64,000 nt of DNA from Novosphingobium sp. Leaf2 (lineage in GTDB: Bacteria; Pseudomonadota; Alphaproteobacteria; Sphingomonadales; Sphingomonadaceae): NCBI RefSeq assembly GCF_001421325.1, contig NZ_LMJY01000003.1, positions 1-64,000 on the forward strand. Direction: 5' to 3'. Below are positions 34,903-43,984 of the stretch, piece after piece; within the stretch, counting starts at the first letter, position 1, and every line of letters starts with the position of its first letter. The translations under genes and the position numbers were made by a program. Under the pieces are notes generated by a model, which did no database searches, had not been told where the DNA came from, and worked only from the letters and a program-made list of their open reading frames with translations.

Positions 34903-36018
34903 TCACAACAACGACAATTGCCCATCCGGACGCCGCCGCGCTTCCTCCTCACCGCGCTCCAGGGCGGAGAGGGTGAGGCCCATCAGGCGGACGGGTTGGG
35001 GTAGGGGCAGCAGGTCTTCCAGCAGGGCGTGGCCGATCGCGGCAAACTCTGCCTTGCCGCTGACGAAGTGCGGGAGCGAGCGGGCGCGGGTCAGGGTCTG
35101 GAAATCGGCGTAGCGCAGTTTGAGCGTGACCGTGCGGCCCCGTGCCTGTGCGCGCTCGATGCGGTCCCACACGATGTCGACGATGGTCTCCATCGTCTCG
35201 CGCAGCACGGCGGGGGCCTCTATGTTTTCGAAGAACGTACGCTCGCCGCCCACCGATTTGCGCGGGCGGTCCGCGCGCACCTGCCGCAGGTCGACGCCGC
35301 GCGCGGCGCGGTAGAGGTATTCGGCGAAGCTGCCGAAATGGGCGCGCAGGAACGCCAGATCCCTGGCCGCCAGATCGGCGCCGGTTTCGATGCCCAGCCG
35401 GGTCATCTTCTCCGCCCCGCGCGGCCCGATGCCGTGAAACCGGCGCACCGGCAGCGACGCGGCGAAGGCGGCGCCCTGCCCCGGCCTGATGACGCACAGG
35501 CCATCGGGCTTGTTCTGATCGCTGGCCAGCTTGGCGAGAAACTTGTTGTAGGACACGCCCGCGCTGGCGGTCAGCTGCGTTTGCGCCTGGATGCGCCGGC
35601 GGATCTCCTGCGCGATCCGGGTGGCCGAGCCGATGCCCCTGATATCGGCGGTCACATCCAGATACGCCTCGTCCAGCGACAGCGGCTCGACATGGGGGGT
35701 GTAGTCCAGAAAGATCGCGCGGATCTGCTGGCTGACTTCGCGGTACACATCGAAGCGGGGCTTGCGGAACACCAGGTCCGGGCACAGCCGCAAGGCGCGG
35801 CCTGACGGCATGGCCGAACGCACGCCGAAGCGCCGCGCCTCGTAACTGGCGGCCGCCACAACCCCGCGCCCGGACGATCCGCCCACCGCCACCGGCAGAC
35901 CTTTAAGCGCCGGATCGTCCCGCTGTTCGACGCTGGCGTAGAAGGCGTCCATATCGACATGGATGATCTTGCGCAGGCCGCCGGCTTCGTCATCCGTGTC
36001 GAAATCGTCGTCGCCCAT
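34903..36018 (-). CDS. dinB: DNA polymerase IV
   Basis: A 371-residue Y-family translesion polymerase. The catalytic acids are in His-Val-Asp-Met-Asp-Ala-Phe-Tyr-Ala-Ser-Val-Glu and Ser-Leu-Asp-Glu-Ala-Tyr-Leu-Asp. A helix-hairpin-helix (Gly-Ile-Gly-Pro-Arg-Gly-Ala-Glu-Lys) and little-finger domain follow. The protein ends with Gln-Leu-Ser-Leu-Leu, a beta-clamp binding motif. I see no GTTC-N7-GTTC box in the short upstream gap, so LexA control of this copy is not evident. It is divergent from the MFS gene. Confidence 0.96.
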   Translation of the reverse strand: MGDDDFDTDDEAGGLRKIIHVDMDAFYASVEQRDDPALKGLPVAVGGSSGRGVVAAASYEARRFGVRSAMPSGRALRLCPDLVFRKPRFDVYREVSQQIRAIFLDYTPHVEPLSLDEAYLDVTADIRGIGSATRIAQEIRRRIQAQTQLTASAGVSYNKFLAKLASDQNKPDGLCVIRPGQGAAFAASLPVRRFHGIGPRGAEKMTRLGIETGADLAARDLAFLRAHFGSFAEYLYRAARGVDLRQVRADRPRKSVGGERTFFENIEAPAVLRETMETIVDIVWDRIERAQARGRTVTLKLRYADFQTLTRARSLPHFVSGKAEFAAIGHALLEDLLPLPQPVRLMGLTLSALERGEEEARRRPDGQLSLL

Positions 36019-36108
36019 GACGCTTCATATCTCTGCGTGATGAGATAATCACGCGATTGGTGGCATTTAGGGTGGCAAAAGCCAAGCGAAACCGGCATGC
36101 GCTGGGCC

Positions 36109-37374
36109 ATGCCAGCTACCCCCACCAAGCCGGACGCTTTCCCCTTAGGAGAATTCGAGTTCGTGGCCATGATGGCCTCCTTCCAGGCGCTTCAGGCGCT
36201 CGGGATCGATGTCATGCTGCCCGCGCTGGGGGCCATATCGCGCGATCTTCGGCTGGAAGATCCTAATGCCCGCCAGCTCATCATTGGCGTTTTCCTGCTG
36301 TGCGCCGGCCTGGGGTCGCTGTTTCCCGGCGCGATTGCGGACCGTTTCGGTCGCCGCCGCGTGGTGCTGTTCGCGATCGCGGCGTACATGCTGCTTTCCA
36401 TCGTCTGCGCGATTTCGGCCAGCTTCGTGCTGCTGCTGGTGGCGCGCGGGGTGATGGGTGCGGTTACCTCGGCGATGATGGTGATGCCCATGACCATCGT
36501 GCGCGACCGTTTCGAGGGCGACCGCATGGCCAAGACCCAGTCGCTTATCGCGATGACCTTCATGGTCGTGCCGATGATCGCACCGATGCTGGGCCAATCG
36601 GTGCTGCTGTTTGCCGGATGGCGGTGGATATTCGGCATCATGGGCGGTCTGGCGATGGTGGTGTTCGTGTGGGCATGGATGCGCTTGCCGGAAACCTTGC
36701 ATCCGGCCTTCCGCCAATCCATCAACTTAAAGGTCATCGCCGGCAACATGGCGCTCGCCGTGCGAGAGCGCGCGTCGCTGGGCTACATTCTTGGCGCCGC
36801 CTTCATTCAGGGCGCACTGTTTGGCTACATCAACAGCGCTCAGCAACTTGTTGGCGAGCATTTTGGCGCCGGGGAAGCGTTTCCGATCATCTTCGGCGGG
36901 ATGGCTTTGGTGATGGCGTGCACCAATTTCGCCAATTCACGCATCGTCGAACGGTTTGGCGCGCGCCGCGTATCGCAAGCCGCCTTGCTGACGTACGTTG
37001 CGGTGGCAACTACACACTTCGTATTCACGACGCAGGGCGAAAGCCTGTGGGCGTTCGTGCCGTTGATGACGATATCAATGTGCATGATGAGTTTCATCGG
37101 CTCGAATTTCCAGGCCATTTCCCTACAGCCGTTTAGCCGAACGGCGGGCGCCGCTGCCTCCGTCTCGGCGTTCGTGCGGATGGTCGTCGGTGCGGGGCTT
37201 GGGGTGATCATCGGTCACGCCTATGATGGCACGCCGCGACCGATGGTTGCCGCAATGATCGCAGGTGGCGTCATCGCGCTGGGTCTGGTGATGTACTCAG
37301 AACACGGCAAACTTTTTCGACGGCTACATTCAGCCGAATACTACCGCAACGCGCCCCCGCCCATCGGGCACTAG
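36109..37374 (+). CDS. MFS transporter, Bcr/CflA drug-efflux type
   Basis: A 421-residue transporter with twelve hydrophobic helices. The Bcr/CflA subgroup is suggested by Leu-Gln-Ala-Leu-Gly-Ile-Asp-Val-Met-Leu-Pro-Ala-Leu in the first helix and the loop motif Gly-Ala-Ile-Ala-Asp-Arg-Phe-Gly-Arg-Arg after helix 2. These proteins export small drugs or amino acid derivatives with protons. Starts at 36097 and 36109 are both possible; the second gives the more usual N-terminus. It is divergent from dinB. Confidence 0.88.
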   Translation: MPATPTKPDAFPLGEFEFVAMMASFQALQALGIDVMLPALGAISRDLRLEDPNARQLIIGVFLLCAGLGSLFPGAIADRFGRRRVVLFAIAAYMLLSIVCAISASFVLLLVARGVMGAVTSAMMVMPMTIVRDRFEGDRMAKTQSLIAMTFMVVPMIAPMLGQSVLLFAGWRWIFGIMGGLAMVVFVWAWMRLPETLHPAFRQSINLKVIAGNMALAVRERASLGYILGAAFIQGALFGYINSAQQLVGEHFGAGEAFPIIFGGMALVMACTNFANSRIVERFGARRVSQAALLTYVAVATTHFVFTTQGESLWAFVPLMTISMCMMSFIGSNFQAISLQPFSRTAGAAASVSAFVRMVVGAGLGVIIGHAYDGTPRPMVAAMIAGGVIALGLVMYSEHGKLFRRLHSAEYYRNAPPPIGH

Positions 37375-37392
37375 GGGCGCATTGCGGCGCAT

Positions 37393-37539
37393 TCAGACCC
37401 TGCGGCCGCGGAACAGCTGAACCAGGCCGACCACGATCGCCACGACCAGCAGCACGTGGATCAGCGCGCTGGAAACATGGAATACGACGAAGCCCAGCAG
37501 CCACAGCACGAGCAGGATGGCGGCAATAGTGAACAGCAT
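37393..37539 (-). CDS. Lmo0937-like small membrane protein
   Basis: A 48-residue protein with two hydrophobic helices separated by Phe-His-Val-Ser-Ser and ending in an Arg-rich tail (Phe-Arg-Gly-Arg-Arg-Val). This is the pattern of the lmo0937 family of tiny membrane proteins. GGGAG lies 8 bases before the ATG. It lies between the MFS gene and crtB, 94 bases after the crtB stop on the same strand. Members have been reported as stress-related; function here is unknown. Confidence 0.75.
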   Translation of the reverse strand: MLFTIAAILLVLWLLGFVVFHVSSALIHVLLVVAIVVGLVQLFRGRRV

Positions 37540-37633
37540 GGCGATATCTCCCAGATAATGTGCATGGGACAACGCCAGCTACGCGGATTTGTTGCTGCGG
37601 TGTAAAATCCAGCGCGACGATTGTTCAGACCGG

Positions 37634-38653
37634 TCACACGGGCCGTGCCGCCGCAGCCATGCTGGCCAGTTCCCGCCGCGATGGCGCAGGCTTTCCGGCG
37701 GTTGGCGGGACGCCGCAAGCGTCGGCAAAAGCAAGCGCAACGAGCCGCAGCTTTTCGCCGCCGCTCACGCTGACGCGATGATCCCATGCGTGTGCGCCCC
37801 GCTGCTCCACCTTGCGCGCGATACCGCCATAGATGCGCGCAGCAGACAGCACCGCCCAGCGCTGCCGAAACGCCAGCTGGGCCGCGCCGATGCGCGCCGA
37901 GGCTTCGTATTCGCGGGCCATCGCGCAGGCACGGGCGACCAGTGGCACCAGCGCCCGGCGATAATGCGGCTTGGTCACTTCGCCGGGGGGAATGTCGGCT
38001 TCGGCCAGCCATTCCTGCGGCAGATAGCAGCGCCCGTTGGCATCATCCTCCCACACATCGCGCACGATGTTGGCCAGCTGGAAGGCAAGGCCAAGATCGC
38101 ACGCCCGGTCCAGCGTATCATCATCCGTGGCAGGCACGCCCATCACGGCAGCCATCATCACGCCCACCGCGCCGGCCACATGATAGCAGTAGCGCAACAT
38201 GTCCGCTTCCGTGCGGGGCCGCCAATCCGCGGCATCAAGGGCGAAACCGGCGATCACGTCTTCCACCATGGCGGGCGTGATCGGCGTTTCGCGCATCAAC
38301 TGGCCTAAGGCGTCGAACGCGGGCCAGCCGGTATCCTCTCCGGCGATCGCCAGTTCGCTCAAGGTGCGGATGGTGGCGAGCCGGGATTCGGGATCGGCGC
38401 CTGCCAGCGCGCCGGGCGCCTCGCCCCAGTCTCCCCCATGATCCTGATCGTCAGCGATGTCATCGCACGCGCGGCACCAGGCATAGAGCAGCCACACCCG
38501 CTCGCGCGTGGTGCGCTCGAACAGCCGGCTGGCGGCGGCAAAGCTTTTGGAACCCTTGGCGATGGATCGGCGCGCGGCTTCGACCAAAGCGGCCCGGCTT
38601 CGATCGCCGCCATCGGGTGCCGGCGCAGATGGCAGGCTGTCAGGCACCGGCAC
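37634..38653 (-). CDS. crtB: Phytoene synthase
   Basis: A 339-residue enzyme joining two geranylgeranyl diphosphates to make phytoene, the first carotenoid-specific step. Two Asp-rich motifs bind the Mg-diphosphates: Asp-Asp-Ile-Ala-Asp-Asp (64-69) and Asp-Val-Trp-Glu-Asp (199-203). The start is GTG at 38653 or, with better spacing from GAGG, GTG at 38647. It is the last gene of the leftward operon crtY-crtI-DUF1851-LOG-crtB, starting within ten bases of the LOG stop. Confidence 0.96.
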   Translation of the reverse strand: MPVPDSLPSAPAPDGGDRSRAALVEAARRSIAKGSKSFAAASRLFERTTRERVWLLYAWCRACDDIADDQDHGGDWGEAPGALAGADPESRLATIRTLSELAIAGEDTGWPAFDALGQLMRETPITPAMVEDVIAGFALDAADWRPRTEADMLRYCYHVAGAVGVMMAAVMGVPATDDDTLDRACDLGLAFQLANIVRDVWEDDANGRCYLPQEWLAEADIPPGEVTKPHYRRALVPLVARACAMAREYEASARIGAAQLAFRQRWAVLSAARIYGGIARKVEQRGAHAWDHRVSVSGGEKLRLVALAFADACGVPPTAGKPAPSRRELASMAAAARPV

Positions 38654-38656
38654 CCC

Positions 38657-39250
38657 TCACAGCGTCTTCGGGTCCATGTTCACGATCGGCACGATCGGCT
38701 GATGCGCACGCATGCGATCAAGCAGCGGATCGAGAGTGTCTTCAGCCATCAGTATCCCCTGATGGGCAGGCCGCACGAAGCCGACCTCGGCCATGTGACG
38801 GTTGAATTCCAGCAGCCCGTCGTAGAATCCGAAGGCGTTCAGCACCCCCACCGGCTTATTGTGATAGCCCAGCTGCGCCCAGCTGACCGCTTCCCACAAC
38901 TCGTCCATGGTGCCAACGCCGCCTGGCAGGACCAGAAAACCATCAGACAATTCGGTGAAACGGGCCTTGCGTTCGTGCATGGTCTGCACAATTTCCAGTT
39001 CGCATTCGTAATTGGCCACTTCGCCGCCCTTGCCATTGCGCCCGACCAGCGCTTCGGGAATGACGCCGATGCATTCGCCGCCCGCCGCCAGCGCCGCGCC
39101 GGCGATGGCGCCCATCAGTCCCAGCCGGCCACCGCCGTAGACGACACCGATGCCCTGCCGCGCAAGGGCAGTGCCCACATCGCGGGCAAGGTCTACGTAA
39201 CGCGGATCAGCTGGGGTGGCGGAGCCGCAATAGACGGCAAGGCGCTTCAT
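38657..39250 (-). CDS. LOG family protein (TIGR00730)
   Basis: A 197-residue Rossmann-like protein of the LOG family, whose best-known members release free cytokinin bases or nucleobases from nucleoside monophosphates. The signature is complete: Met-His-Glu-Arg-Lys-Ala (91-96) and Pro-Gly-Gly-Val-Gly-Thr-Met-Asp-Glu (109-117), which hold the catalytic Arg and Glu. It lies between the DUF1851 gene (one base upstream) and crtB (3-9 bases downstream), so it must be made together with carotenoid enzymes. The reason for this link is unknown. Confidence 0.92.
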   Translation of the reverse strand: MKRLAVYCGSATPADPRYVDLARDVGTALARQGIGVVYGGGRLGLMGAIAGAALAAGGECIGVIPEALVGRNGKGGEVANYECELEIVQTMHERKARFTELSDGFLVLPGGVGTMDELWEAVSWAQLGYHNKPVGVLNAFGFYDGLLEFNRHMAEVGFVRPAHQGILMAEDTLDPLLDRMRAHQPIVPIVNMDPKTL

Positions 39251-39251
39251 A

Positions 39252-39689
39252 TCAGTTCTCGACCTTCAGATTGATCGGCGCGCCGTCCGGCAGGTCGTGG
39301 ACCTGCCGGGCGATGTCGCCGGTAAGATAGATAAGCCGGACCAAATCGATCCGGATCAGGTTTTCCGACGCATAGTCTCCAGCGACCAGCGCCTGCGGGG
39401 TGAGGCTATAGACCTCGCCCATCGCCACCGGCCCCAGCCGCTTCACGCCCGCATCCACAAGCGCATCGGCACGCCACAGCGCCTGGGTGAGCGGCTGGGC
39501 CATATGCGCCTGCGCCGCCTGTTCGTCGCCAAGCAGGGTCACCGTACCAAGGTCGGGGTCCACATAATGGAAGGCGCCGGCCCGATCGATCACCAGCAGG
39601 TGGCCCATCAGGCTGTGCGCCACGACCTCGGCAAAGTCCACGCCGGTCCATCCCCACGCTGCGTTGAGGGCATGAACCGGGAGCGTCAC
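39252..39689 (-). CDS. DUF1851 (T6SS Tdi1 C-terminal-like) protein
   Basis: A 145-residue protein. The C-terminal part (Leu-Gly-Pro-Val-Ala-Met-Gly-Glu-Val-Tyr-Ser-Leu-Thr-Pro-Gln-Ala...Leu-Ile-Arg-Ile-Asp-Leu-Val) fits DUF1851, a domain found in immunity proteins such as Tdi1 and in related GAD-like proteins. The N-terminal half binds the pattern together with Gly-His-Leu-Leu-Val-Ile-Asp-Arg. No type VI effector is nearby. Its ATG overlaps the crtI stop by four bases, and the LOG gene follows after one base. Function in the carotenoid operon is unknown. Confidence 0.78.
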   Translation of the reverse strand: MTLPVHALNAAWGWTGVDFAEVVAHSLMGHLLVIDRAGAFHYVDPDLGTVTLLGDEQAAQAHMAQPLTQALWRADALVDAGVKRLGPVAMGEVYSLTPQALVAGDYASENLIRIDLVRLIYLTGDIARQVHDLPDGAPINLKVEN

Positions 39690-41164
39690 CGCAGGTCTTC
39701 CAGCATCAGCTTGGCGGTGGCCTTCGCGCTGCCGACCACGCCGGGAATGCCCGCTCCCGGATGCGTGCCCGCACCTACCAGATACAGGTTCTTGAGCTTA
39801 TCATCGCGGTTATGCCCACGGAAGAACGCGCTTTGCGTCAGCAACGGCTCCAGGCTGAAGGCGTTGCCCTTCCAGGCCCCCAGATCGGTCACGAAATCCG
39901 GCGGGGCGTAGTGGAATTTCGTCACGATCCGGTCTTCGATGTCGGGGATCAGGCGGCGGCCCACTTCAGCGATCACGCGCTGTTCCAGCACCGGGCCAAC
40001 CTCGGCCCAGTCGATCGGCAGCTTGCCCATGTGGGATACCGGTACCAGCGCGTAGAACGTGCTTTTGCCGGCCGGCGCCATCGACGGGTCGGTGACGGTG
40101 GGGTGATGCAGGTAGATCGAGAAATCGCGCGGCAACACGCCGGTTTCGAAAATGTCGTCCAGCAGACCCTTGTAGCGCGGGCCGAACAGGATGGTGTGGT
40201 GGGGAATGCCCGGCCACGTGCCTTCAAGCCCGAAGTGGACAACGAACAGACTGGGCGAGAACTTCTTCTTGGCCAGCCGCTTGGCCATCTGCTTGCCGCG
40301 CACGGTATCGCCCAGCAGGTTGGCGTACGTGTGCATGATGTCGCCGTTGGACGCGACGGCGTCGAACCGCTCACGCCAGCCGCTTTCGCATTCCACCTCG
40401 GTGGCCTGATCGCCCACGGTGTGGATCTTGCGCACCTTGTCGCCTACGCGCACCGTGCCGCCCAGCCGCTCGAACAGGGTTGCCATGCCCTTGGCAAGGT
40501 TGTTGGTGCCACCCTTGGTCCACCAGACGCCGCCATCCTTTTCCAGCTTGTGGATCAGGGCATAGATCGCGCTGGTCTTCATCGGATTGCCGCCGACCAG
40601 CAGCGTGTGGAACGAGAGCGCCTGGCGCAAATGCTCGTTCTTCACATAATGCGACACCATCGAGTAAACGGAGCGCCACGCCTGGTAGCGAGCCAGCGCG
40701 GGCGCTGCCTTCACCATGCTGGCAAAGTCCAGGAACGATTCATGGCCCAGCTTGACGTAGCCTTCCTGCCATACCCCGGCGGAGTAGCGCAGGAATTCCT
40801 CGTAACCGGCAAGGTCGTCCGGGGCGACGCGCTGGATCTCGCGCCGCAGCGCCCCTTCGTCGTTGCCATAATCGAAGATGACGCCGTCGGTCCAGTTGAG
40901 GCGGTAGAACGGCGACACCGGCATCAGCGTCACGTCCTGGGCAATGTCCTGGCCTGACAAGCCCCACAATTCGCGCAGGCAATCCGGGTCAGTGACGACG
41001 GTGGGGCCGGCATCGAACAAAAACCCGTCACGCTCCCACTGATAGGCGCGGCCACCCACTTTCTCGCGGGCTTCGACCAGGGTGGTGGCGATGCCGGCGC
41101 TTTGCAATCGCACGGCCAAGGCCAGGCCGCCGAAGCCGGCGCCGATGACACAGGCTTTTTTCAT
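39686..41164 (-). CDS. crtI: Phytoene desaturase
   Basis: A 492-residue FAD enzyme that converts phytoene to lycopene in several dehydrogenations. The N-terminal dinucleotide fold is Val-Ile-Gly-Ala-Gly-Phe-Gly-Gly-Leu-Ala, followed by Val-Gly-Gly-Arg-Ala-Tyr. The C-terminal CrtI signature is Tyr-Leu-Val-Gly-Ala-Gly-Thr-His-Pro-Gly-Ala-Gly-Ile-Pro-Gly. Length is normal for bacterial CrtI. It overlaps crtY upstream and the DUF1851 gene downstream by four bases each, so the operon is translationally coupled throughout. Confidence 0.97.
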   Translation of the reverse strand: MKKACVIGAGFGGLALAVRLQSAGIATTLVEAREKVGGRAYQWERDGFLFDAGPTVVTDPDCLRELWGLSGQDIAQDVTLMPVSPFYRLNWTDGVIFDYGNDEGALRREIQRVAPDDLAGYEEFLRYSAGVWQEGYVKLGHESFLDFASMVKAAPALARYQAWRSVYSMVSHYVKNEHLRQALSFHTLLVGGNPMKTSAIYALIHKLEKDGGVWWTKGGTNNLAKGMATLFERLGGTVRVGDKVRKIHTVGDQATEVECESGWRERFDAVASNGDIMHTYANLLGDTVRGKQMAKRLAKKKFSPSLFVVHFGLEGTWPGIPHHTILFGPRYKGLLDDIFETGVLPRDFSIYLHHPTVTDPSMAPAGKSTFYALVPVSHMGKLPIDWAEVGPVLEQRVIAEVGRRLIPDIEDRIVTKFHYAPPDFVTDLGAWKGNAFSLEPLLTQSAFFRGHNRDDKLKNLYLVGAGTHPGAGIPGVVGSAKATAKLMLEDLR

Positions 41165-42363
41165 GAAACGGCTCCAAGGTCAGCTAAAGGACGGCCACGA
41201 CCGGCAAGGCTTGCCAGTGCCGCGCTTATGGGAACGGGGGGCTTGCCGGCCAGCACGCGGGCCATGTCAAGCGCGGTAGAATGCCCGGCGTAAAAACGCT
41301 CGATCAGGCCTGCGGGCAGCGCATAGAAGCGCGCCAGCATGCGCCAGCGATCCGGTCCTTCGGAGGCGCCGAAAAGCATCTTGCTCAACATGCGATAGAA
41401 GCGCCCTTGGCGCCAGTGCCGTTCGGCCCAGTCATGACTTGTCCTTGATAGGGCATCGCCCCTCAGCGTGTCGAGTGTGGTCAGATGCATCGCGAATTCG
41501 ACTGCATCGGGTATCGAATAGGACGTCATGGGATGCATCAGCCCGGCCCGTACGCCGGCGCGCGGCAAATCGCCACCGGCTTTCCAGAATGCAGCGAAAT
41601 CCCCATCGGCGATTACGGGCAGAACGCCCGTTTCTTCATACGTAATCTCGTCGATCGACCATCCCGCACCTGCCGCATAATCCGCGATGCGGGTGCGCAG
41701 GGCCGCGACATCGAGTTCGGGAGTGTCGGAATAATACGTGTCCTCCACAAAGACGTCGGTTGCGGAGAACGGAAGGCAATAGACGAAGCGATAACCGTCC
41801 AGCTGTTCAACCGTTGCATCCATCACCACGGGCTGCGTCAATCCATGCGGTGTGGCGGTGCGCAGGGTCTGGCCGACGAACTTCTGCCAGCCACCGGACA
41901 GGCACGGGAGGCCATACGCCCCGCGGGTATCCAGCACGGCGCGCGCGCGGTGGCGGGTGCCGTCCGCCAGCGTCACGCCCTCCGCATCCGCGCTTGCCAC
42001 CGTAATGCCGCTGACAATCCGGTCTGCGGGCAGCGCAGCGCGCACCGCGGCGTCGAGCCGAGCCCCGTTCGCGCTGCTGTAGGGGGTCGGCAGGCTGCGC
42101 GACAGGCCGGGGAAACGCACGTCGTACCCCTCCCACCGATGCGCGATCAGCGGTTCCACCAGTTCCGGCCCGCCCGCTGGAAGATCGCTGGCGAAAAACG
42201 ACCAGACGTGATGGCCACCAAGGCGCGCGCCCTGCTCGAATATCCTGACGTCCAACTCTGGCCGATGCGCCGCAAGCGCGAGCGCGACCAGGCCGCCGGC
42301 AAGGCCGCCACCCAGAATTGCCAGGTCGCAAGGTGGCGGATCGCCGGGTACGTCGTGCATCAC
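41161..42363 (-). CDS. crtY: Lycopene beta-cyclase
   Basis: A 400-residue FAD-dependent cyclase that closes both ends of lycopene to give beta-carotene. The N-terminal nucleotide-binding motif is Asp-Leu-Ala-Ile-Leu-Gly-Gly-Gly-Leu-Ala-Gly-Gly-Leu. Family marks include His-His-Val-Trp-Ser-Phe-Phe and Glu-Asp-Thr-Tyr-Tyr-Ser-Asp. It is the first gene of the operon; the promoter must lie in the 59 bases shared with the divergent GNAT gene. No crtZ or other later carotenoid gene occurs in the window. Confidence 0.95.
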   Translation of the reverse strand: MMHDVPGDPPPCDLAILGGGLAGGLVALALAAHRPELDVRIFEQGARLGGHHVWSFFASDLPAGGPELVEPLIAHRWEGYDVRFPGLSRSLPTPYSSANGARLDAAVRAALPADRIVSGITVASADAEGVTLADGTRHRARAVLDTRGAYGLPCLSGGWQKFVGQTLRTATPHGLTQPVVMDATVEQLDGYRFVYCLPFSATDVFVEDTYYSDTPELDVAALRTRIADYAAGAGWSIDEITYEETGVLPVIADGDFAAFWKAGGDLPRAGVRAGLMHPMTSYSIPDAVEFAMHLTTLDTLRGDALSRTSHDWAERHWRQGRFYRMLSKMLFGASEGPDRWRMLARFYALPAGLIERFYAGHSTALDMARVLAGKPPVPISAALASLAGRGRPLADLGAVS

Positions 42364-42422
42364 AATCCTGTCTAGGCGCTGCGCGCGATTGCCGCAACTT
42401 GGCAGCGCGCGCAGTTTGCTGC

Positions 42423-42980
42423 ATGCTTGTGACGATGACAGGGCAACTCACCATTGGCGACGCCGCGTTAGGGGATGCGGCGCAGATCGCCGGCATCTAC
42501 GCGCACTATGTGCTGGAAAGCACCGCGACGTTCGAATCCGACCCGCCGGACGACGCCGAGATCGCGCGCCGGCTTGGTGAACTGACCGCCGCGGGTTACC
42601 CTTATCTGGTGACGCGTGACGACACGGGCCGCATCGTCGCGTTCGGCTTTGCCCAGCGCTACGGACCGCGCATCGGCTATCGCTACAGCGTGGAAACCAC
42701 GATCTACGTGCATCCCGATAGCGTGGGCCGGGGCATCGGCAGCCGCCTGCTGCAAGCGCTGCTCACTGAATGCGAGACGCGCGGCTTCCGTCAGGCCTTC
42801 GCGGTCATCGCGGCGTCCGAACCGGCTTCGGTAATCCTGCACGCCCGGGCCGGCTTCCTGCCGGTGGGGACGCTTGCCGGCGCGGGATGGAAGCACGGCC
42901 AGTGGATTGACGTGTTCCTGATGCAACGCAAGCTGGGCGAAGGCTCCGATACCCTGCCTGAACAGAAAAACTGCGCATAA
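42423..42980 (+). CDS. GNAT N-acetyltransferase (Pat/Bar-like)
   Basis: A 185-residue acetyltransferase. The acetyl-CoA loop is Val-Gly-Arg-Gly-Ile-Gly-Ser-Arg-Leu-Leu (near residues 102-111). The N-terminal Asp-Ala-Ala-Gln-Ile-Ala-Gly-Ile-Tyr-Ala-His-Tyr-Val and later Tyr-Arg-Tyr-Ser-Val-Glu-Thr-Thr-Ile-Tyr-Val are typical for the phosphinothricin/methionine sulfone acetyltransferase group. The natural substrate may be a methionine derivative. Start could also be the ATG at 42435. It is divergent from the carotenoid operon. Confidence 0.9.
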   Translation: MLVTMTGQLTIGDAALGDAAQIAGIYAHYVLESTATFESDPPDDAEIARRLGELTAAGYPYLVTRDDTGRIVAFGFAQRYGPRIGYRYSVETTIYVHPDSVGRGIGSRLLQALLTECETRGFRQAFAVIAASEPASVILHARAGFLPVGTLAGAGWKHGQWIDVFLMQRKLGEGSDTLPEQKNCA

Positions 42981-43127
42981 ATCGTCGGCATTTGCGCCTG
43001 ATTTAAGGTGTCACAAAAAAGGCACGCAAGTCCAGTAATCGCGCAACACAAGCACTACCCGCTTTGGTAGAATGCAACCAGAACGGGATACACGCATTTT
43101 CGCCCCCAGGTTCATCAGGGGTTTTTC

Positions 43128-43973
43128 ATGTTTTCACGCCTTGCTATCGGTCTGCTCGCGTCCGCGACTTTTTTGGCTGTCGTTCCAGCATTTGCGCAGG
43201 ATGCGCCCGAGAAAAATATCCTGGATGGCGACAATCTGACAGTCGGCATTGGGGCGGCCTACGTGCCCAGCTATCGCGGTTCGGACGATTACGTGCTTAC
43301 GCCGGTGCCGCTGGTTCGCGGCAAGTTCAAGGGCGTTGATATCAACGCGCGCGTGGCCGGCGTGGCGCTGGACTTCATTCCCGATAACCGCGATTCGGGC
43401 ATCGGCTTCTCGCTTGGCCCGGTCGTCACCTATTCCGGCAACCGCGCACGCCGCATCAAGGACCCGGTGGTCGCCGCCGCCGGTAAGCTAAACCCCGCCG
43501 TAGAGGTTGGCTTCACTGCGGGCGTCACTGCATACCACCTGCTCAATCCTTACGATGCGCTGACGCTGTCCGCCGATACCAAGTGGGACGTCGCCAACGC
43601 GTACAAGGGCATGACCGTCAATCCGGCGGTCAGCTACACGACGCCGCTGAGCAAGGCCATCATCGCCGTGGCAGCGGTCAGCGCGCGGCACGTCGACGGC
43701 AAGTTCGCGCGCTATTATTACTCGGTCACGCCGCTGCAAAGCGCCGCCAGCGGCCTGCCTACGTATAACGGGAAGAGCGGGTGGGACAGCGTCAACACGT
43801 CGCTGCTCATGTCCTACGACCTGTCGGGCGATGTGCGCGATGGCGGAATGTCGGTATTTGGCGTGGCGAACTATTCGCGCATGCTCAATTCCGCCAAGGA
43901 CACGCCGTTCACTTCGATCCGGGGTGATGCCAACCAGTGGATCTTCGGCGCAGGTATCGCCTACACCTTCTGA
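43128..43973 (+). CDS. MipA/OmpV family outer-membrane protein
   Basis: A 281-residue beta-barrel protein with a signal peptide (about 1-23, ending Phe-Ala-Gln). The mature start Leu-Thr-Val-Gly-Ile-Gly-Ala-Ala-Tyr-Val-Pro-Ser-Tyr-Arg-Gly-Ser-Asp-Asp-Tyr is the MipA/OmpV signature, and the last residue is Phe as in most barrels. Some family members scaffold murein enzymes. It stands alone, with an unremarkable upstream gap of 147 bases. Confidence 0.92.
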   Translation: MFSRLAIGLLASATFLAVVPAFAQDAPEKNILDGDNLTVGIGAAYVPSYRGSDDYVLTPVPLVRGKFKGVDINARVAGVALDFIPDNRDSGIGFSLGPVVTYSGNRARRIKDPVVAAAGKLNPAVEVGFTAGVTAYHLLNPYDALTLSADTKWDVANAYKGMTVNPAVSYTTPLSKAIIAVAAVSARHVDGKFARYYYSVTPLQSAASGLPTYNGKSGWDSVNTSLLMSYDLSGDVRDGGMSVFGVANYSRMLNSAKDTPFTSIRGDANQWIFGAGIAYTF

Positions 43974-43984
43974 ACCTTTCGCAT

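Noticed and set aside
36019..36108. Possible LexA box between dinB and the MFS gene
   Set aside because: No GTTC-N7-GTTC spacing is present in this gap.
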